Of a stretch of 64,000 nt of DNA, positions 1 to 8,797 are shown piece by piece (position 1 is the stretch's first letter; each line of letters opens with the position of its first letter). The stretch is taken from NCBI GenBank assembly GCA_947259275.1, contig CAMYMH010000036.1, positions 1-64,000 on the forward strand, in the 5' to 3' direction. The position numbers and the translations under genes were made by a program. The notes under the pieces are model-generated. The model was not told the origin of the DNA. It did not search any database and saw only the letters and a program-made list of their open reading frames with translations. Origin of the DNA: an uncultured Acidimicrobiaceae bacterium (GTDB lineage: Bacteria > Actinomycetota > Acidimicrobiia > Spongiisociales > SHLN01).

Positions 1-585
1 GTGATCGAAGTTCCCGGCGACTGCCACCACGGTGGCGGCAGAGTGGTAGCGACGAGCCCAGAAACCCTGGATGTCATCACGAGTCATTCCGGTGATGGAT
101 TCCTTGGTGCCGAGCACCGGCCGCTCGAGGGCGTGGCCTTTCCACAGTGCTCTCACGAACTCCTCGTACGCGACATCGGTCGGGTCGTCCTCGTTCATGT
201 TGATCTCCTCGAGCACCACATGCTTCTCAGAGTCGATCTCGTGCTGGCGGAAGGCCGGGCGGCGCACCATCTCGGCCAGGATGTCGATACCGAGCGGGAG
301 GTCGTCATCGCGCAACCGGGCCCAATAGCAAGTCTGTTCCTTCGAGGTGAAGGCATTCGAGCGGCCTCCAACGGCATCGAACGCCTCGGCTATCTGCTGG
401 GCGGATAGACGGTCGCTGCCCTTGAACAGCAGATGTTCGAGAAAGTGGGCGGCTCCGGCTTCATTGGGATGCTCGTCGCGGGTACCGGCATCGGCCCACA
501 CCCCGAGAGCCACGGAGCGAACGTCCGGCATCGAGTCGGTGATGACCCGCAGGCCATTGGATAGTTCGGAAAGTTGATAGTGCAT
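1..585 (-). CDS. M16 family zinc metallopeptidase, N-terminal part
   Basis: The reading frame starts at an ATG at 585 and runs off the left edge, so only the first 195 residues are present. The M16 (insulinase/PqqL/mitochondrial processing peptidase-like) inverted zinc motif HFLEH is at residues 47-51. The third ligand fits E127 in 'VVLEEINM', 76 residues after H51, which is the family spacing. Other family marks are 'ITDSMPDVRSVALGVWADAG' at the N-terminus and 'GGRSNAFTSKEQTCYW' just after the zinc helix. No signal peptide is seen, so it is probably cytoplasmic, like the actinobacterial processing-peptidase homologues often found near pnp and rpsO; that neighbourhood would lie outside the window. 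Confidence 0.93.
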   Translation of the reverse strand, partial: MHYQLSELSNGLRVITDSMPDVRSVALGVWADAGTRDEHPNEAGAAHFLEHLLFKGSDRLSAQQIAEAFDAVGGRSNAFTSKEQTCYWARLRDDDLPLGIDILAEMVRRPAFRQHEIDSEKHVVLEEINMNEDDPTDVAYEEFVRALWKGHALERPVLGTKESITGMTRDDIQGFWARRYHSAATVVAVAGNFDH

Positions 586-698
586 GGGTCGCAGATGTTA
601 GGAACACCGGAGCGCTTCGGTGCGTCCAAGGGAGCGTCGTCACCCTAAACCGGTGGCGGGAGCGTCACAATTGTGAGCAACAAGAAACGGTGGAACCA

Positions 699-1634
699 AT
701 GAAACGGCTCGGATTCTTACTGGTAGCACTCGCGCTGGTCGCGGCCGCGTGCGGGACCTCAAACGGCGGAACAGAACCAACCTCGACCACGACTATTCCG
801 ACCCCGACCACGACGACTCCATCCACAACGAGCTCGACCACGTCAAGCTCAACGACGAGCACCACCCAGACGTCGGTCCCGAGCGTCGAGCAGTATGTGC
901 GCGTCTACTTCCTCATCGATGAGGTGACCGACGAGGGCGGCCCGTTCGTGCGGCCGGTGAGCCGGCAGATCTCGCCGACGCTGGAGGTTGCCAGGGCGGC
1001 CGTCAATGAGCTCATCGCCGGCCCCACTCCCGATGAGCAAGCCGGGACGCCTTCAGTGAGCGGTGGCCTGCCCGAGGGCACCCAACTGCTCGGCTTGACC
1101 ATCGCCGGTGACACCGCGCGGATCGATCTCTCCGAGGAGATCGAGAACATCGGCGGAACCTTCGGCGAGATGAGCGTCCTCGCCCAGCTCGTGTTCACGC
1201 TCACCCAGTTCCCGACAGTTGACGAGGTGGTGTTGCTCATCGAGGGCGAACAAGTGGAGCTCTTCGGCGGTCATGGGATGGAAGTGGCGCCGTCATTGAA
1301 CCGCGACTGGTTCCTCGGTGGCGGTCTCGTTCCCGAGATTCTCATCGACGAGCCCGGCTGGTTCGGCCGGGCGGATAATCCGCTCCTGGTAACCGGAATC
1401 GCCCGGGCTTTCGAGGCGACCGTGCAGTGGGGCCTCTACGACAACGACGGACTCCCTCTTGACGAAGGCTTCACGATGGCCAGCGCCGGCGGCCCCGATT
1501 GGGGCACCTTCCAGTTCGCCATTCCCTACACGGTCGACTCACCCCAGCTGGGCTCGTTGATGATGTGGGAGGACTCGGCCAGAGACGGAAGCCCAATCAA
1601 TCTGGTCGAGCATCCCGTCTGGCTAACACCGTAG
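699..1634 (+). CDS. GerMN/Gmad2 domain lipoprotein
   Basis: Predicted envelope lipoprotein of about 311 aa. The N-terminus is a lipoprotein signal with a lipobox ending 'LVAAACGT'. A Thr/Ser-rich linker of about 35 residues follows, as in cell-wall-spanning tethers. A GerMN domain ('VYFLIDE...ARAAVNELIAGP...ARIDLSEE') spans roughly residues 65-185, and a C-terminal Gmad2 immunoglobulin-like domain ('NPLLVTGIARAFEATVQW') spans about 225-311. I chose the ATG at 699 because GGTGG lies a few bases upstream; an in-frame GTG at 690 is the alternative. GerMN/Gmad2 proteins are spore-germination or cell-wall associated in Firmicutes, but their role in non-sporulating actinobacteria is not known to me. 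Confidence 0.85.
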   Translation: MKRLGFLLVALALVAAACGTSNGGTEPTSTTTIPTPTTTTPSTTSSTTSSSTTSTTQTSVPSVEQYVRVYFLIDEVTDEGGPFVRPVSRQISPTLEVARAAVNELIAGPTPDEQAGTPSVSGGLPEGTQLLGLTIAGDTARIDLSEEIENIGGTFGEMSVLAQLVFTLTQFPTVDEVVLLIEGEQVELFGGHGMEVAPSLNRDWFLGGGLVPEILIDEPGWFGRADNPLLVTGIARAFEATVQWGLYDNDGLPLDEGFTMASAGGPDWGTFQFAIPYTVDSPQLGSLMMWEDSARDGSPINLVEHPVWLTP

Positions 1635-1639
1635 GGAGT

Positions 1640-1694
1640 CCCAAGACCCAAGACCCAAGACCCAAGACCCAAGACCCAAGACCCAAGACCCAAG
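1640..1694. repeat. Heptamer tandem repeat (CCCAAGA)n
   Basis: Nearly eight perfect copies of CCCAAGA lie between the convergent GerMN-lipoprotein and kbp-like genes. About 35 bp later, at 1730-1746, comes an inverted partner of the same period (CTTGGGACTTGGGTCT), so the spacer could fold into a long imperfect hairpin. A near-identical array occurs at 36871-36929. A bidirectional terminator role is possible, but no T-tract supports it. Confidence 0.9.
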
Positions 1695-1754
1695 CAAGGA
1701 GAATCACGCCCTCTTGCTCGGGACTCGCGACTTGGGACTTGGGTCTCTCCGTAG

Positions 1755-2396
1755 TTACTGAACGCCGGTCGGGGCCTTCGGCTCTACGCCTCCGGCATCG
1801 GCTCCACCGCCGGCTGCGGGGATGCGAAGCACTTGGCCCGGATAGATGAGATCGGGATCCTTCAGCATCGGCTTGTTGGCCTCGAATATCTCCGGATATC
1901 TCATCGCGTCGCCGTAAAACTCCTTGGCGATCTTCGACAGCGAGTCGCCCGATACCACGGTGTAGAACTTGGACTCAGCCTTCTGGCGGTTGATCTCCTC
2001 GGCCGCCAGCTCGACGTGGGTCTTCACCCGCAGCTGATCATCGACCTGGCCGACGCCCTCGGTGTTGCCGACGGTGAGGATCACCCGTTCGCGGGTGGCG
2101 TTGTCGTCGACCGCTCCCTTGATGGTGGCTTTGCCGTCATCGAACTGGATGTCGAGGTCGTCGACCTCGAACCCCATGCTCTTGACGTGGCGCTCGAGCT
2201 CATGGCTCTTCTTCGTCTCAGCAAGTTGCTCTTGCTTCTCGGTCGCCTCCTGACGATCCGAGGCGGCGGCCGCCGCCTGCGCCCTGGCGGTCGCGGCAGC
2301 TTGCGCCCGCGCGGCCGCTTCCTCAGCTTCCTCTGAAGTCGATTTCCCGATCCCGATTTTGGCCCCCGCGTTCTTCACAAAGTCGAACAGACCCAT
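1755..2396 (-). CDS. Kbp/YgaU-like BON-LysM protein
   Basis: 213 aa. The start 'MGLFDFVKNAGAK' matches the beginning of E. coli Kbp (YgaU), a cytoplasmic K+-binding protein. A BON domain is at about 68-125 ('DDGKATIKGAVDDN...VGNTEGVGQVDDQ') and a LysM domain at about 143-193 ('FYTVVSGDSLSKIAKEFYGD...YPGQVLRIP'). Relative to E. coli Kbp (149 aa) it carries an extra Ala/Glu/Gln-rich, probably helical segment at residues 20-65 and a Gly/Pro-rich tail. No signal peptide is present, so a cytoplasmic location is likely. The start is supported by AGGAGAAAGGA upstream. Potassium binding is inferred from the homologue only. Confidence 0.88.
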   Translation of the reverse strand: MGLFDFVKNAGAKIGIGKSTSEEAEEAAARAQAAATARAQAAAAASDRQEATEKQEQLAETKKSHELERHVKSMGFEVDDLDIQFDDGKATIKGAVDDNATRERVILTVGNTEGVGQVDDQLRVKTHVELAAEEINRQKAESKFYTVVSGDSLSKIAKEFYGDAMRYPEIFEANKPMLKDPDLIYPGQVLRIPAAGGGADAGGVEPKAPTGVQ

Positions 2397-2483
2397 TGGG
2401 ATTCCTTTCTCCTCTCAAATGGTCAGTGGCCATGGTACCGGCGAGGGATGGCCCCTGTCGGGGCCGGGTCACCGCTGGGGCTC

Positions 2484-3479
2484 TCAGGAAGGCGCCAGTG
2501 GCAGGAGGATGCGGAAGGTTGAGCCCAGCCCGAGCTCGCTCTCGACCTCAACCGTCCCCCCGTGTTGATCGGCGACATGCCGGACGATGGCGAGGCCGAG
2601 GCCGGTGCCGCCGGTTTCGCGATTCCGAGCATCGTCGACTCGATAGAACCGTTCAAAGATTCGCGACCGATCCCGTCCCGGAATCCCGATACCCGTGTCC
2701 GACACCGAGATCACAGCCATTCCCTCGTCTGCTCGGGTGGAGACGGTGATCGTCCCTCCCTCGGAGGTATATGCCAGTGCGTTCTCGAGCAGATTCCGGA
2801 CCGCCAGACGGACGTCCTTGCGGCTCGCCTTGATGTCGACCTCGTCAACCTGCACCACCAGGTCGATCCCACCTACTTCAGCCCGATCGGCCACCCGATC
2901 CGCTTCTTTGGCGACGAGGCCTGCAACGCTCACCAGCCGCAGCTCGGGAGGTTCAGATTCCACCCTCGAGAGATCGAGCAAGTCTCCTACCAGATGTGAG
3001 AGTCGCACCGACGTGGCGTGCACCTGGTGGGCGAACCGCCTGGCGGCAGCCGGGTCGTCATCAATGGCCCGGATCAGCGTCTCGGCCGCCGCCTGGATCG
3101 ATGCCACCGGCGTCTTGAGCTCATGGGACGCGTCTGCGACGAGGTCCCGACGTATCGCTTCGACTCTGCGCCGATCGGTGACATCTCTCAGCACCACCAT
3201 CACGCCGGACTCGGGCTGTGCCAGTGGGACTGCGCTGGCTTGGATCCATCGTGGTGGGCTTCCCCTCTGAAATACCTCTTCGCTTGGCCCGTCGGCGGCC
3301 CGCTCAACCAGGTCCACGAGCGCCGTCGGATTGAGCCGGGAGTGCAGCTGGGAAAGAGTCGCTCCCAGCAGGCGGGCGACCGCCGGGTTGCCGAAGACCA
3401 CGCGGCCGTCTCTCACCAGCAGCACTCCGTCTGGCAGGGCACTGAGCAACGCCTGCTCGTCCCGCCTGCCGTCAGTCAT
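2484..3479 (-). CDS. phoR: PhoR-type sensor histidine kinase
   Basis: 331 aa, last gene of the pst-pho operon. A PAS-like domain (about 10-100) is followed by the DHp helix with phospho-acceptor H119 in 'DASHELKTP' and an HATPase_c domain with N box ('NLLENALAYT'), G1 ('DTGIGIP'), F ('IFERFYRVD') and G2 ('GGTGLGLAI') motifs. No membrane segment is visible. It therefore probably senses phosphate status through the PstSCAB-PhoU complex, as PhoR proteins do, rather than by an external domain. Its start overlaps the response-regulator gene by 8 bp, implying translational coupling. The actinobacterial equivalent is often called PhoR or SenX3. Confidence 0.93.
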   Translation of the reverse strand: MTDGRRDEQALLSALPDGVLLVRDGRVVFGNPAVARLLGATLSQLHSRLNPTALVDLVERAADGPSEEVFQRGSPPRWIQASAVPLAQPESGVMVVLRDVTDRRRVEAIRRDLVADASHELKTPVASIQAAAETLIRAIDDDPAAARRFAHQVHATSVRLSHLVGDLLDLSRVESEPPELRLVSVAGLVAKEADRVADRAEVGGIDLVVQVDEVDIKASRKDVRLAVRNLLENALAYTSEGGTITVSTRADEGMAVISVSDTGIGIPGRDRSRIFERFYRVDDARNRETGGTGLGLAIVRHVADQHGGTVEVESELGLGSTFRILLPLAPS

Positions 3480-4170
3480 CGACGTATTTGTAGCCGAGCC
3501 CTCGGACGGTCACCAGGTAGCGCGGCTGCTTCGGGTCGGGCTCGATCTTCTTGCGCACGCGCTTGATGTGCACGTCAAGCGTCTTCGTGTCGCCGAAGTA
3601 ATCCATGCCCCACACCTCGGAGATGAGGCGATCGCGGGTCATGAGCATGCCCTGGTTTCGCAAGAACGCCACCAGCAGCTCGAACTCGCGTGGGCGGAGC
3701 TGCACCGGATCACCGTCGACCGTTACTTCGTGGCGGCCGACGTCGAGGCGGACCGGGCCGCCCTCGAGCAACTCCTGATCGAGATCGAAAATCCCGGATT
3801 CCATCCCGAGCCTCCGTAGGTTGGCCCGGACTCTCGCCAGCAGCTCCCGCATCGAAAACGGCTTGGTGACGTAGTCGTCTGCTCCCAACTCGAGGCCGGC
3901 CACCTTGTCGGCCTCCGAGTCGCGGGCGGTGATCATGATGATCGGAACGTCCGACTCGGCCCGCATCATGCGACACAGATCGAGACCGGATATCTCGGGG
4001 AGCATGACATCGAGCAGCACCAGTGAGGGCTCCTGCTCCTTGAACTTGCGCAGGCCGGCGTTGCCGCCGTGGGCGACCTCGACCTGATAGCCCTCGAGCT
4101 CGAGGTTGTATTTGATGGAGTCGGCCAGCGGCTCCTCGTCTTCGATGACGAGGACCCGCACCTCAGTCAT
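3472..4170 (-). CDS. phoP: PhoP/RegX3-type response regulator
   Basis: 232 aa OmpR/PhoB-family regulator. The receiver domain has acidic residues near D11, phospho-acceptor D54 ('LVLLDVMLP'), the T of 'IMITA' and the K of 'YVTKPFS'. A C-terminal winged helix ('LRPREFELLVAFLRNQG...RVRKKIEPDP...VRGLGYKY') follows. Being encoded with PhoR, PhoU and the Pst transporter makes it the phosphate-starvation activator. The PHO box in front of pstS (8750-8767) is the obvious target. It overlaps phoU by 8 bp upstream and phoR by 8 bp downstream. Confidence 0.95.
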   Translation of the reverse strand: MTEVRVLVIEDEEPLADSIKYNLELEGYQVEVAHGGNAGLRKFKEQEPSLVLLDVMLPEISGLDLCRMMRAESDVPIIMITARDSEADKVAGLELGADDYVTKPFSMRELLARVRANLRRLGMESGIFDLDQELLEGGPVRLDVGRHEVTVDGDPVQLRPREFELLVAFLRNQGMLMTRDRLISEVWGMDYFGDTKTLDVHIKRVRKKIEPDPKQPRYLVTVRGLGYKYVDD

Positions 4171-4840
4171 GGTGCGAGGCGTCCGTGAACTCGCGGAATT
4201 CCCCGGTCAACAGGAAGGCGAGCTGCTCGGCCACATCGACGGCGTTGTCTCCTGCCCGCTCCAGTGTGCGGGCCACCACCATCATCCGCACCCCCCACTC
4301 CAGCAGCTCAGGATCGCCTGCCAGCCGAGCCACCTCTCGCACCATGTTGCGGTTGAGCCGGTTCACCGGGCGATCCATCTCCGGAAGTGACAACGCCGCC
4401 GTCAAATCTCGAGCGGCAAACGCCTCCATGGCTGCCCGCACCATGGAAGCGACGATTTCTCCCATCTCCTGCAGGTGGCTCACCATGGTGGGGTCATGGG
4501 GAAGACCGTTGGATGCTTGGGTGATCTTGGCGACGGTCACCGCCAGGTCGGCGATGCGCTCGAGGTGTGAGTTGACGTGCAGGATCACCGACATCAGCCG
4601 CAAGTCGATGGCGACCGGGGTTTGGAGGGCCATGGTCTCGAGCCAGCGGCTGTGCACACCTAAGTAAAGGTCATCGACGGGATCGTCGCGTTCGATGACC
4701 TCGGCGGCGGCTGCGACATCGCCGGCGGCAAGTGCCGCCACGCTGTCTCGGATCATGGCGGTTGCTTGCTCCCCCATGAGGACGAGGTCGCCTTCCAGCT
4801 GCGCCAATTCATCGTGGAAGTGGGGCCGCAACTCGGTCAT
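4163..4840 (-). CDS. phoU: Phosphate transport system accessory protein PhoU
   Basis: 225 aa all-helical protein with the PhoU duplication. The N-terminal repeat begins '[20 protein letters not shown]' and carries '[17 protein letters not shown]'. The second carries '[20 protein letters not shown]' and ends '[20 protein letters not shown]', with the E/D-rich metal-binding signature near the end of each three-helix bundle. PhoU links PstB to PhoR and restrains phosphate uptake and signalling. A 4-bp overlap with pstB and 8-bp overlap with the regulator gene indicate one transcript. Confidence 0.95.
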   Translation of the reverse strand: MTELRPHFHDELAQLEGDLVLMGEQATAMIRDSVAALAAGDVAAAAEVIERDDPVDDLYLGVHSRWLETMALQTPVAIDLRLMSVILHVNSHLERIADLAVTVAKITQASNGLPHDPTMVSHLQEMGEIVASMVRAAMEAFAARDLTAALSLPEMDRPVNRLNRNMVREVARLAGDPELLEWGVRMMVVARTLERAGDNAVDVAEQLAFLLTGEFREFTDASHHD

Positions 4841-5724
4841 CCGAACCGCCCCGTGATGTAGTCCTCGGTTCGAGTCTCGCCCGGATTCGTGAAGATCTTC
4901 GAGGTCTCGTCGAATTCAACGAGCACGCCGGTTCGCTGGCCGGTCTGCTCCATGTCGACGGTGAAGAAGGCAGTCCGATCGCTCACCCGGGCGGCCTGTT
5001 GCATGTTGTGGGTGACGATGACGATTGAGTAGTCCTCTTTCAGGCCCTGCATGAGATCCTCGATTCGAAGGGTCGCAATCGGGTCGAGGGCTGAGGCCGG
5101 CTCGTCCATCAGAACCACATCGGGGCTGGTTGCGATAGCTCGGGCAATGCAGAGCCGTTGCTGCTGTCCGCCGGACAAGGCGTAGGCCGAGCCGTCGAGC
5201 TTGTCCTTGACCTCGTCCCAGAGGGCCGCTTTGGTGAGGGCCTCTTCGACCAGATCATCCATGCTCCCTTCGAAGCCGGCGATCTTGGGACCAAACGCGA
5301 CGTTGTCGTAGATCGACTTGGGGAAGGGATTCGGCTTCTGAAATACCATGCCGATGTGACGACGTACCTGCACGGGATCAACCTCCGAGCCGTACAGGTC
5401 GACACCGTGATACCGAATCGATCCCGAGACGCGGGCGATCTCGATGAGATCGTTCATCCGGTTGAAACACCGCAACACTGTGCTCTTGCCACAGCCCGAG
5501 GGACCGATCAGAGCCGTGATCTCGTTTTTGCGAATCTGAAGCGAAACGTCCTTGACGGCGTGAAAGTCGCCGTAGTGGACGTTGAGGCCGTCGACGTCGA
5601 AGATCGCCGGGTGGTCGGCCGCCGGCTCGGATCGTTCACCAATCGTCACAGTCATTGGCACGGATGCTACGTCTCTTACGTCCAATCTGAGCACCGGCTT
5701 GGATTCAGCCACTCGACTCCCCAT
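4837..5724 (-). CDS. pstB: Phosphate ABC transporter ATP-binding protein PstB
   Basis: 295 aa. Walker A is 'GPSGCGKST', the ABC signature 'LSGGQQQR', Walker B '[13 protein letters not shown]', and the H-loop His lies in 'IVIVTHNM'. I kept the start at 5724 because GGAG lies 8 nt upstream. This gives an N-terminal extension of about 23 residues compared with a start at the internal ATG at 5655 ('[11 protein letters not shown]'), which lacks a clear Shine-Dalgarno. It energises phosphate import with PstC/PstA and overlaps phoU by 4 bp. Confidence 0.96.
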   Translation of the reverse strand: MGSRVAESKPVLRLDVRDVASVPMTVTIGERSEPAADHPAIFDVDGLNVHYGDFHAVKDVSLQIRKNEITALIGPSGCGKSTVLRCFNRMNDLIEIARVSGSIRYHGVDLYGSEVDPVQVRRHIGMVFQKPNPFPKSIYDNVAFGPKIAGFEGSMDDLVEEALTKAALWDEVKDKLDGSAYALSGGQQQRLCIARAIATSPDVVLMDEPASALDPIATLRIEDLMQGLKEDYSIVIVTHNMQQAARVSDRTAFFTVDMEQTGQRTGVLVEFDETSKIFTNPGETRTEDYITGRFG

Positions 5725-5738
5725 TTCTTAGTCTCCGT

Positions 5739-6716
5739 TCACCATTTACGGTCGTACCTGTTTCTGAGCACCACAGCGGCAGTGTTGGCCGCGAAGAGCA
5801 CCACGAGCAAGACGAGGATGGCTGCGGGTGCCAGGTTCTCCTTGAAGGCCGGGTCTGCCTGCCGACTCCAGGACAACACCACGACGGGCAGGGCCGTATA
5901 GGGGCCGGTGAGCCGGTCGAACAAACCCGCCGAGCCGGCGCTGAAGAACCCGGTGGCGACTCCAATCACGAGCAAGGGCGCGGTCTCGCCAAAGGCACGA
6001 GCCAGGGCAAGGACGGTGCCGGTCAGTACTCCCGGGGCCGCCGAGGGCAGAACATGGTGGCGAACAACCTCCCACCGGGTGGCACCTACCCCGAAGCCGG
6101 CCTCACGAATGGTGTCGGGCACGGCTCGCAATGCTTCCGACGCGGTGATGATCACGATGGGAAGCACCAGGACCGCCAGGGTGATCCCGGCCGCAAGGAT
6201 ATTCCGCCCCCCGGTGCTGGCGGAGCCGCCGAGGCCGATGAGGTCGACAAGCCGAACGAACACCGCCAGACCCAGCAGCCCATAGACAATGGACGGCACA
6301 CCGGCGAGATTGCGGATGTTGGTTTGGATGAACCTCGTGAGTGAGTTGTCGGGGGCGTATTCTTCCAGGTAGACGGCTGCACCAAGCCCGAGCGGAAAGG
6401 CGATCACCGCCACAATGATCGCGATGCCGACCGAGCCGACCAGCCCCGTCCACACTCCCGCGGTTGCCGAGTCGAGTGTGATGCCCGAGGTGACAAAGTC
6501 GATACCCCGATCACGGAACACCGGCAATGCCCCGCTGATGATGTCGGCCAGGAGCGTTACGAGAACCGCCAGGGAGACCAGCAGCATCACCAAGAGACTG
6601 AGCTCAAAGGCCAGGCCACCAGGACTGAACCGGCGGCCGTGCAAGGACTGGCGGACAATCGCCGCGGTGTCTATGGCTTCACTGCGAGACGCCATCAGCC
6701 ATCCACCACGCGACAC
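5739..6716 (-). CDS. pstA: Phosphate ABC transporter permease PstA
   Basis: Up to 325 aa, with six predicted membrane segments and the binding-protein-dependent permease signature around 'EALRAVPDTIREAGFGVGAT' (the EAA loop that contacts PstB). The N-terminus 'SLHGRRFSPGGLAFELSLLVM' precedes TM1. The start is a GTG at 6716 with GAAGG six bases upstream; an ATG at 6695 ('MASRSEAIDT') is an alternative. It sits 14 bp upstream of pstB in the same operon and forms the channel with PstC. Confidence 0.94.
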   Translation of the reverse strand: MSRGGWLMASRSEAIDTAAIVRQSLHGRRFSPGGLAFELSLLVMLLVSLAVLVTLLADIISGALPVFRDRGIDFVTSGITLDSATAGVWTGLVGSVGIAIIVAVIAFPLGLGAAVYLEEYAPDNSLTRFIQTNIRNLAGVPSIVYGLLGLAVFVRLVDLIGLGGSASTGGRNILAAGITLAVLVLPIVIITASEALRAVPDTIREAGFGVGATRWEVVRHHVLPSAAPGVLTGTVLALARAFGETAPLLVIGVATGFFSAGSAGLFDRLTGPYTALPVVVLSWSRQADPAFKENLAPAAILVLLVVLFAANTAAVVLRNRYDRKW

Positions 6717-6747
6717 GTGCCGCCTTCAGAGATCGCCTGATTGGCCA

Positions 6748-7671
6748 CTAGTACTTCTCCCTGACCCGGCGAACGAAACGGTCACTTACCCAGTTGAGGA
6801 GGAGCGTGATGGCGAAGAGGGTGATTCCGAGGGCAAACACGCCATCAAAGGCAAGTGCCTCTCCTGCCACTTGATCCGACCCGGTGGCTACCGACGCGAT
6901 GGCTGCGGTCAGGGTGGTACCGGAGTCGAGCGGATCCCAGGTGCGGAGCGCTCCCCCAACGGCGCCGGCCGCCATGAACGTGACCATCGTCTCGCCGATG
7001 GCCCGCGATAGCCCGAGGATGAGCGATGCCATGATCCCGCTGACCGCCGCCGGCACCACAACGGTACGCACGGTCGTTGACTTCTTGGCCCCCAGCCCGT
7101 AGGAGGCTTCTCGCAGGCCCTGCGGCACGGCCCGCAGCGCGTCTTCAGACACCGAGGCCACCAACGGTGTGACCAATATCCCTACCCCGATCGACGCCGT
7201 GAGGATGGTGGCCGGCTTGGGGGAGTTGAGCAGTTCGACGATTATGTTGGGGCCGATCCACAGCAGCGCAAAGAACCCGAGCACAACCGACGGGATCCCG
7301 GCCAGAATCTCGAGAACCGGCTTGAGGAGCCGGCGCACCCGCGGCCGGGCGTATTCGGATAGATAAATAGCCGCTCCCAAGCCGAGTGGTGCCGCCACCA
7401 GCATGGCGATTCCCGACATCACCAGAGTCCCGGCGATCGGCGTCAGCAGGTCGAAGCGGCTGCGGCGAGGAAACCAACCGACGTCCAGGAGCGACGCCTT
7501 GTCGACCTCGGTGAAGAACCTGATGGCATTTCCTGCTAGTGACGCCACGATGGCAATGCTGATGGCGATCGACACCACGGCGGCCGCCAGAAAGACACGT
7601 TTCACCCGCAGCTCGCGCCGCAGCCGACGTGGCTCACCGCGGAGATCGACGGTGCCCGTCGGCGCCGTCAT
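6748..7671 (-). CDS. pstC: Phosphate ABC transporter permease PstC
   Basis: 307 aa, six predicted membrane segments. The permease loop is 'EDALRAVPQGLREASYGLGA', and family phrases include 'PLGLGAAIYLSEYA' and 'VLEILAGIPSVVLGFFAL'. The reading frame begins one base into the end of pstS (TAATG-type junction at 7671), so it is translationally coupled. It pairs with PstA. Confidence 0.95.
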   Translation of the reverse strand: MTAPTGTVDLRGEPRRLRRELRVKRVFLAAAVVSIAISIAIVASLAGNAIRFFTEVDKASLLDVGWFPRRSRFDLLTPIAGTLVMSGIAMLVAAPLGLGAAIYLSEYARPRVRRLLKPVLEILAGIPSVVLGFFALLWIGPNIIVELLNSPKPATILTASIGVGILVTPLVASVSEDALRAVPQGLREASYGLGAKKSTTVRTVVVPAAVSGIMASLILGLSRAIGETMVTFMAAGAVGGALRTWDPLDSGTTLTAAIASVATGSDQVAGEALAFDGVFALGITLFAITLLLNWVSDRFVRRVREKY

Positions 7672-8660
7672 TACCGGTTGGCCCAGGCGCCGGTCGTTTC
7701 GGAGTAATCGGCCAGCGCCACGTACCCTGTCTCACCCACCGAGGCCAGACCATCCTCTGATAGGTAGAAGTCGACGTAGTCGACCAGCTCTTGCTTGGCT
7801 GCGGCCTTGGAAGTGTTCACGTAGATGAACAGGGGCCGCGACAGCGGGTAGGACCCATCCGCAATGGATTCCGAAGTTGGCTCGACGCAACCGGATTCGC
7901 CGTCGTCCACCGCCAGGGCGGCAACGGTGTCTTGGTTCTCAACAAAGAAGGCATATCCAACCCAGCCGAGTGACGTGTCGGACCCGGCAATGCCACTAAT
8001 GATGGTGTTGTCGTTTGGTGACGCCACATAGTCGAGGCGAGCAGCGTTCTCCTGTCCGCGCTCCTCTGCCAGATCCTCGATTACGAATTCGACGAACGTG
8101 TCATAGGTTCCCGATTCCTCACCGGGGGCTGTGATGACGAGCGGAGCATCGGGATATGGTGCGTGGGTGGCACCCAGTTCCGAGCCGAGAGCGCTGGCCT
8201 GCGACCAGTTGTCGAAACCAAGCGACTCGGGGCCGATCAACGCGTAGAGGTCTTTGAAATCGAGGCATCCCACCGCGGTGTTGTTGATAGAGGTCAGCAC
8301 CGACAGCCCGTCGATGGCGACGTTCAACTCCACGTAGTCCACGCCATTGGCGGCGCAATCCTCAGACTCGGAATCCTGGATGGCGCGGGAAGCGCCCGAA
8401 ATGTCGGTTGCTCCCGCGCAGAACTTCTTGAAGCCGTCTCCCGTCCCCGGCCCTTCGACCGAGATCGTCACATCCGGATTGAGCTCGGCGAATTTCTGGG
8501 CGTTCCGAGCCGAGATGGGCTCAACGGTCGACGAGCCCGAGATGACAATCGTGCCAGCGCCTCCGCCGCCATCTCCCTCGCCGCTCGTGTCGTCTCCCCC
8601 ACAGGCGGTCGCGATCAGTGCAAGAACCAGGACGAGCGCGGTCCATGTCTTCGTCAGCAA
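7671..8660 (-). CDS. pstS: Phosphate ABC transporter substrate-binding lipoprotein PstS
   Basis: 329 aa from a TTG at 8660, chosen because a near-perfect Shine-Dalgarno GAGGAGG lies four bases upstream (8665-8671). This start gives a clean lipoprotein signal, 'TWTALVLVLALIATACGG'. Upstream in-frame ATGs would put the signal 26 residues deep. The mature part begins with a Gly/Asp/Glu linker and then 'IVISGSSTVEPIS', the phosphate-binding loop typical of the PstS/SphX group. It is the first gene of the pst-pho operon and lies directly behind a PHO box. Confidence 0.93.
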   Translation of the reverse strand: MLTKTWTALVLVLALIATACGGDDTSGEGDGGGGAGTIVISGSSTVEPISARNAQKFAELNPDVTISVEGPGTGDGFKKFCAGATDISGASRAIQDSESEDCAANGVDYVELNVAIDGLSVLTSINNTAVGCLDFKDLYALIGPESLGFDNWSQASALGSELGATHAPYPDAPLVITAPGEESGTYDTFVEFVIEDLAEERGQENAARLDYVASPNDNTIISGIAGSDTSLGWVGYAFFVENQDTVAALAVDDGESGCVEPTSESIADGSYPLSRPLFIYVNTSKAAAKQELVDYVDFYLSEDGLASVGETGYVALADYSETTGAWANR

Positions 8661-8749
8661 GGTGCCTCCTCGGCATGTCCGGGTTGGGCATTGCTGCCCG
8701 TCTGCAGTCGAGAAGGTAGAGAACCGAAGTAACCGCATCCCCGCTCCCG

Positions 8750-8767
8750 GGTAAACGGAAGGTGAAC
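8750..8767 (-). promoter_or_regulatory. PHO box upstream of pstS
   Basis: Read on the minus strand, the site is GTTCACC-N4-GTTTACC, two direct repeats with an 11-bp period. This is the arrangement described for PhoP operators in Streptomyces and other actinobacteria. It lies about 90 bp upstream of the chosen pstS start, a sensible place for activation of the pst-pho operon by the regulator at 3472-4170. Confidence 0.85.
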
Positions 8768-8797
8768 GTTTGCGGGCTATGCGAGCGCGGGCAGCCT

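Noticed and set aside
1640-1694. CRISPR array
   Set aside because: Units are 7 bp and contiguous without spacers, and no cas genes are present.
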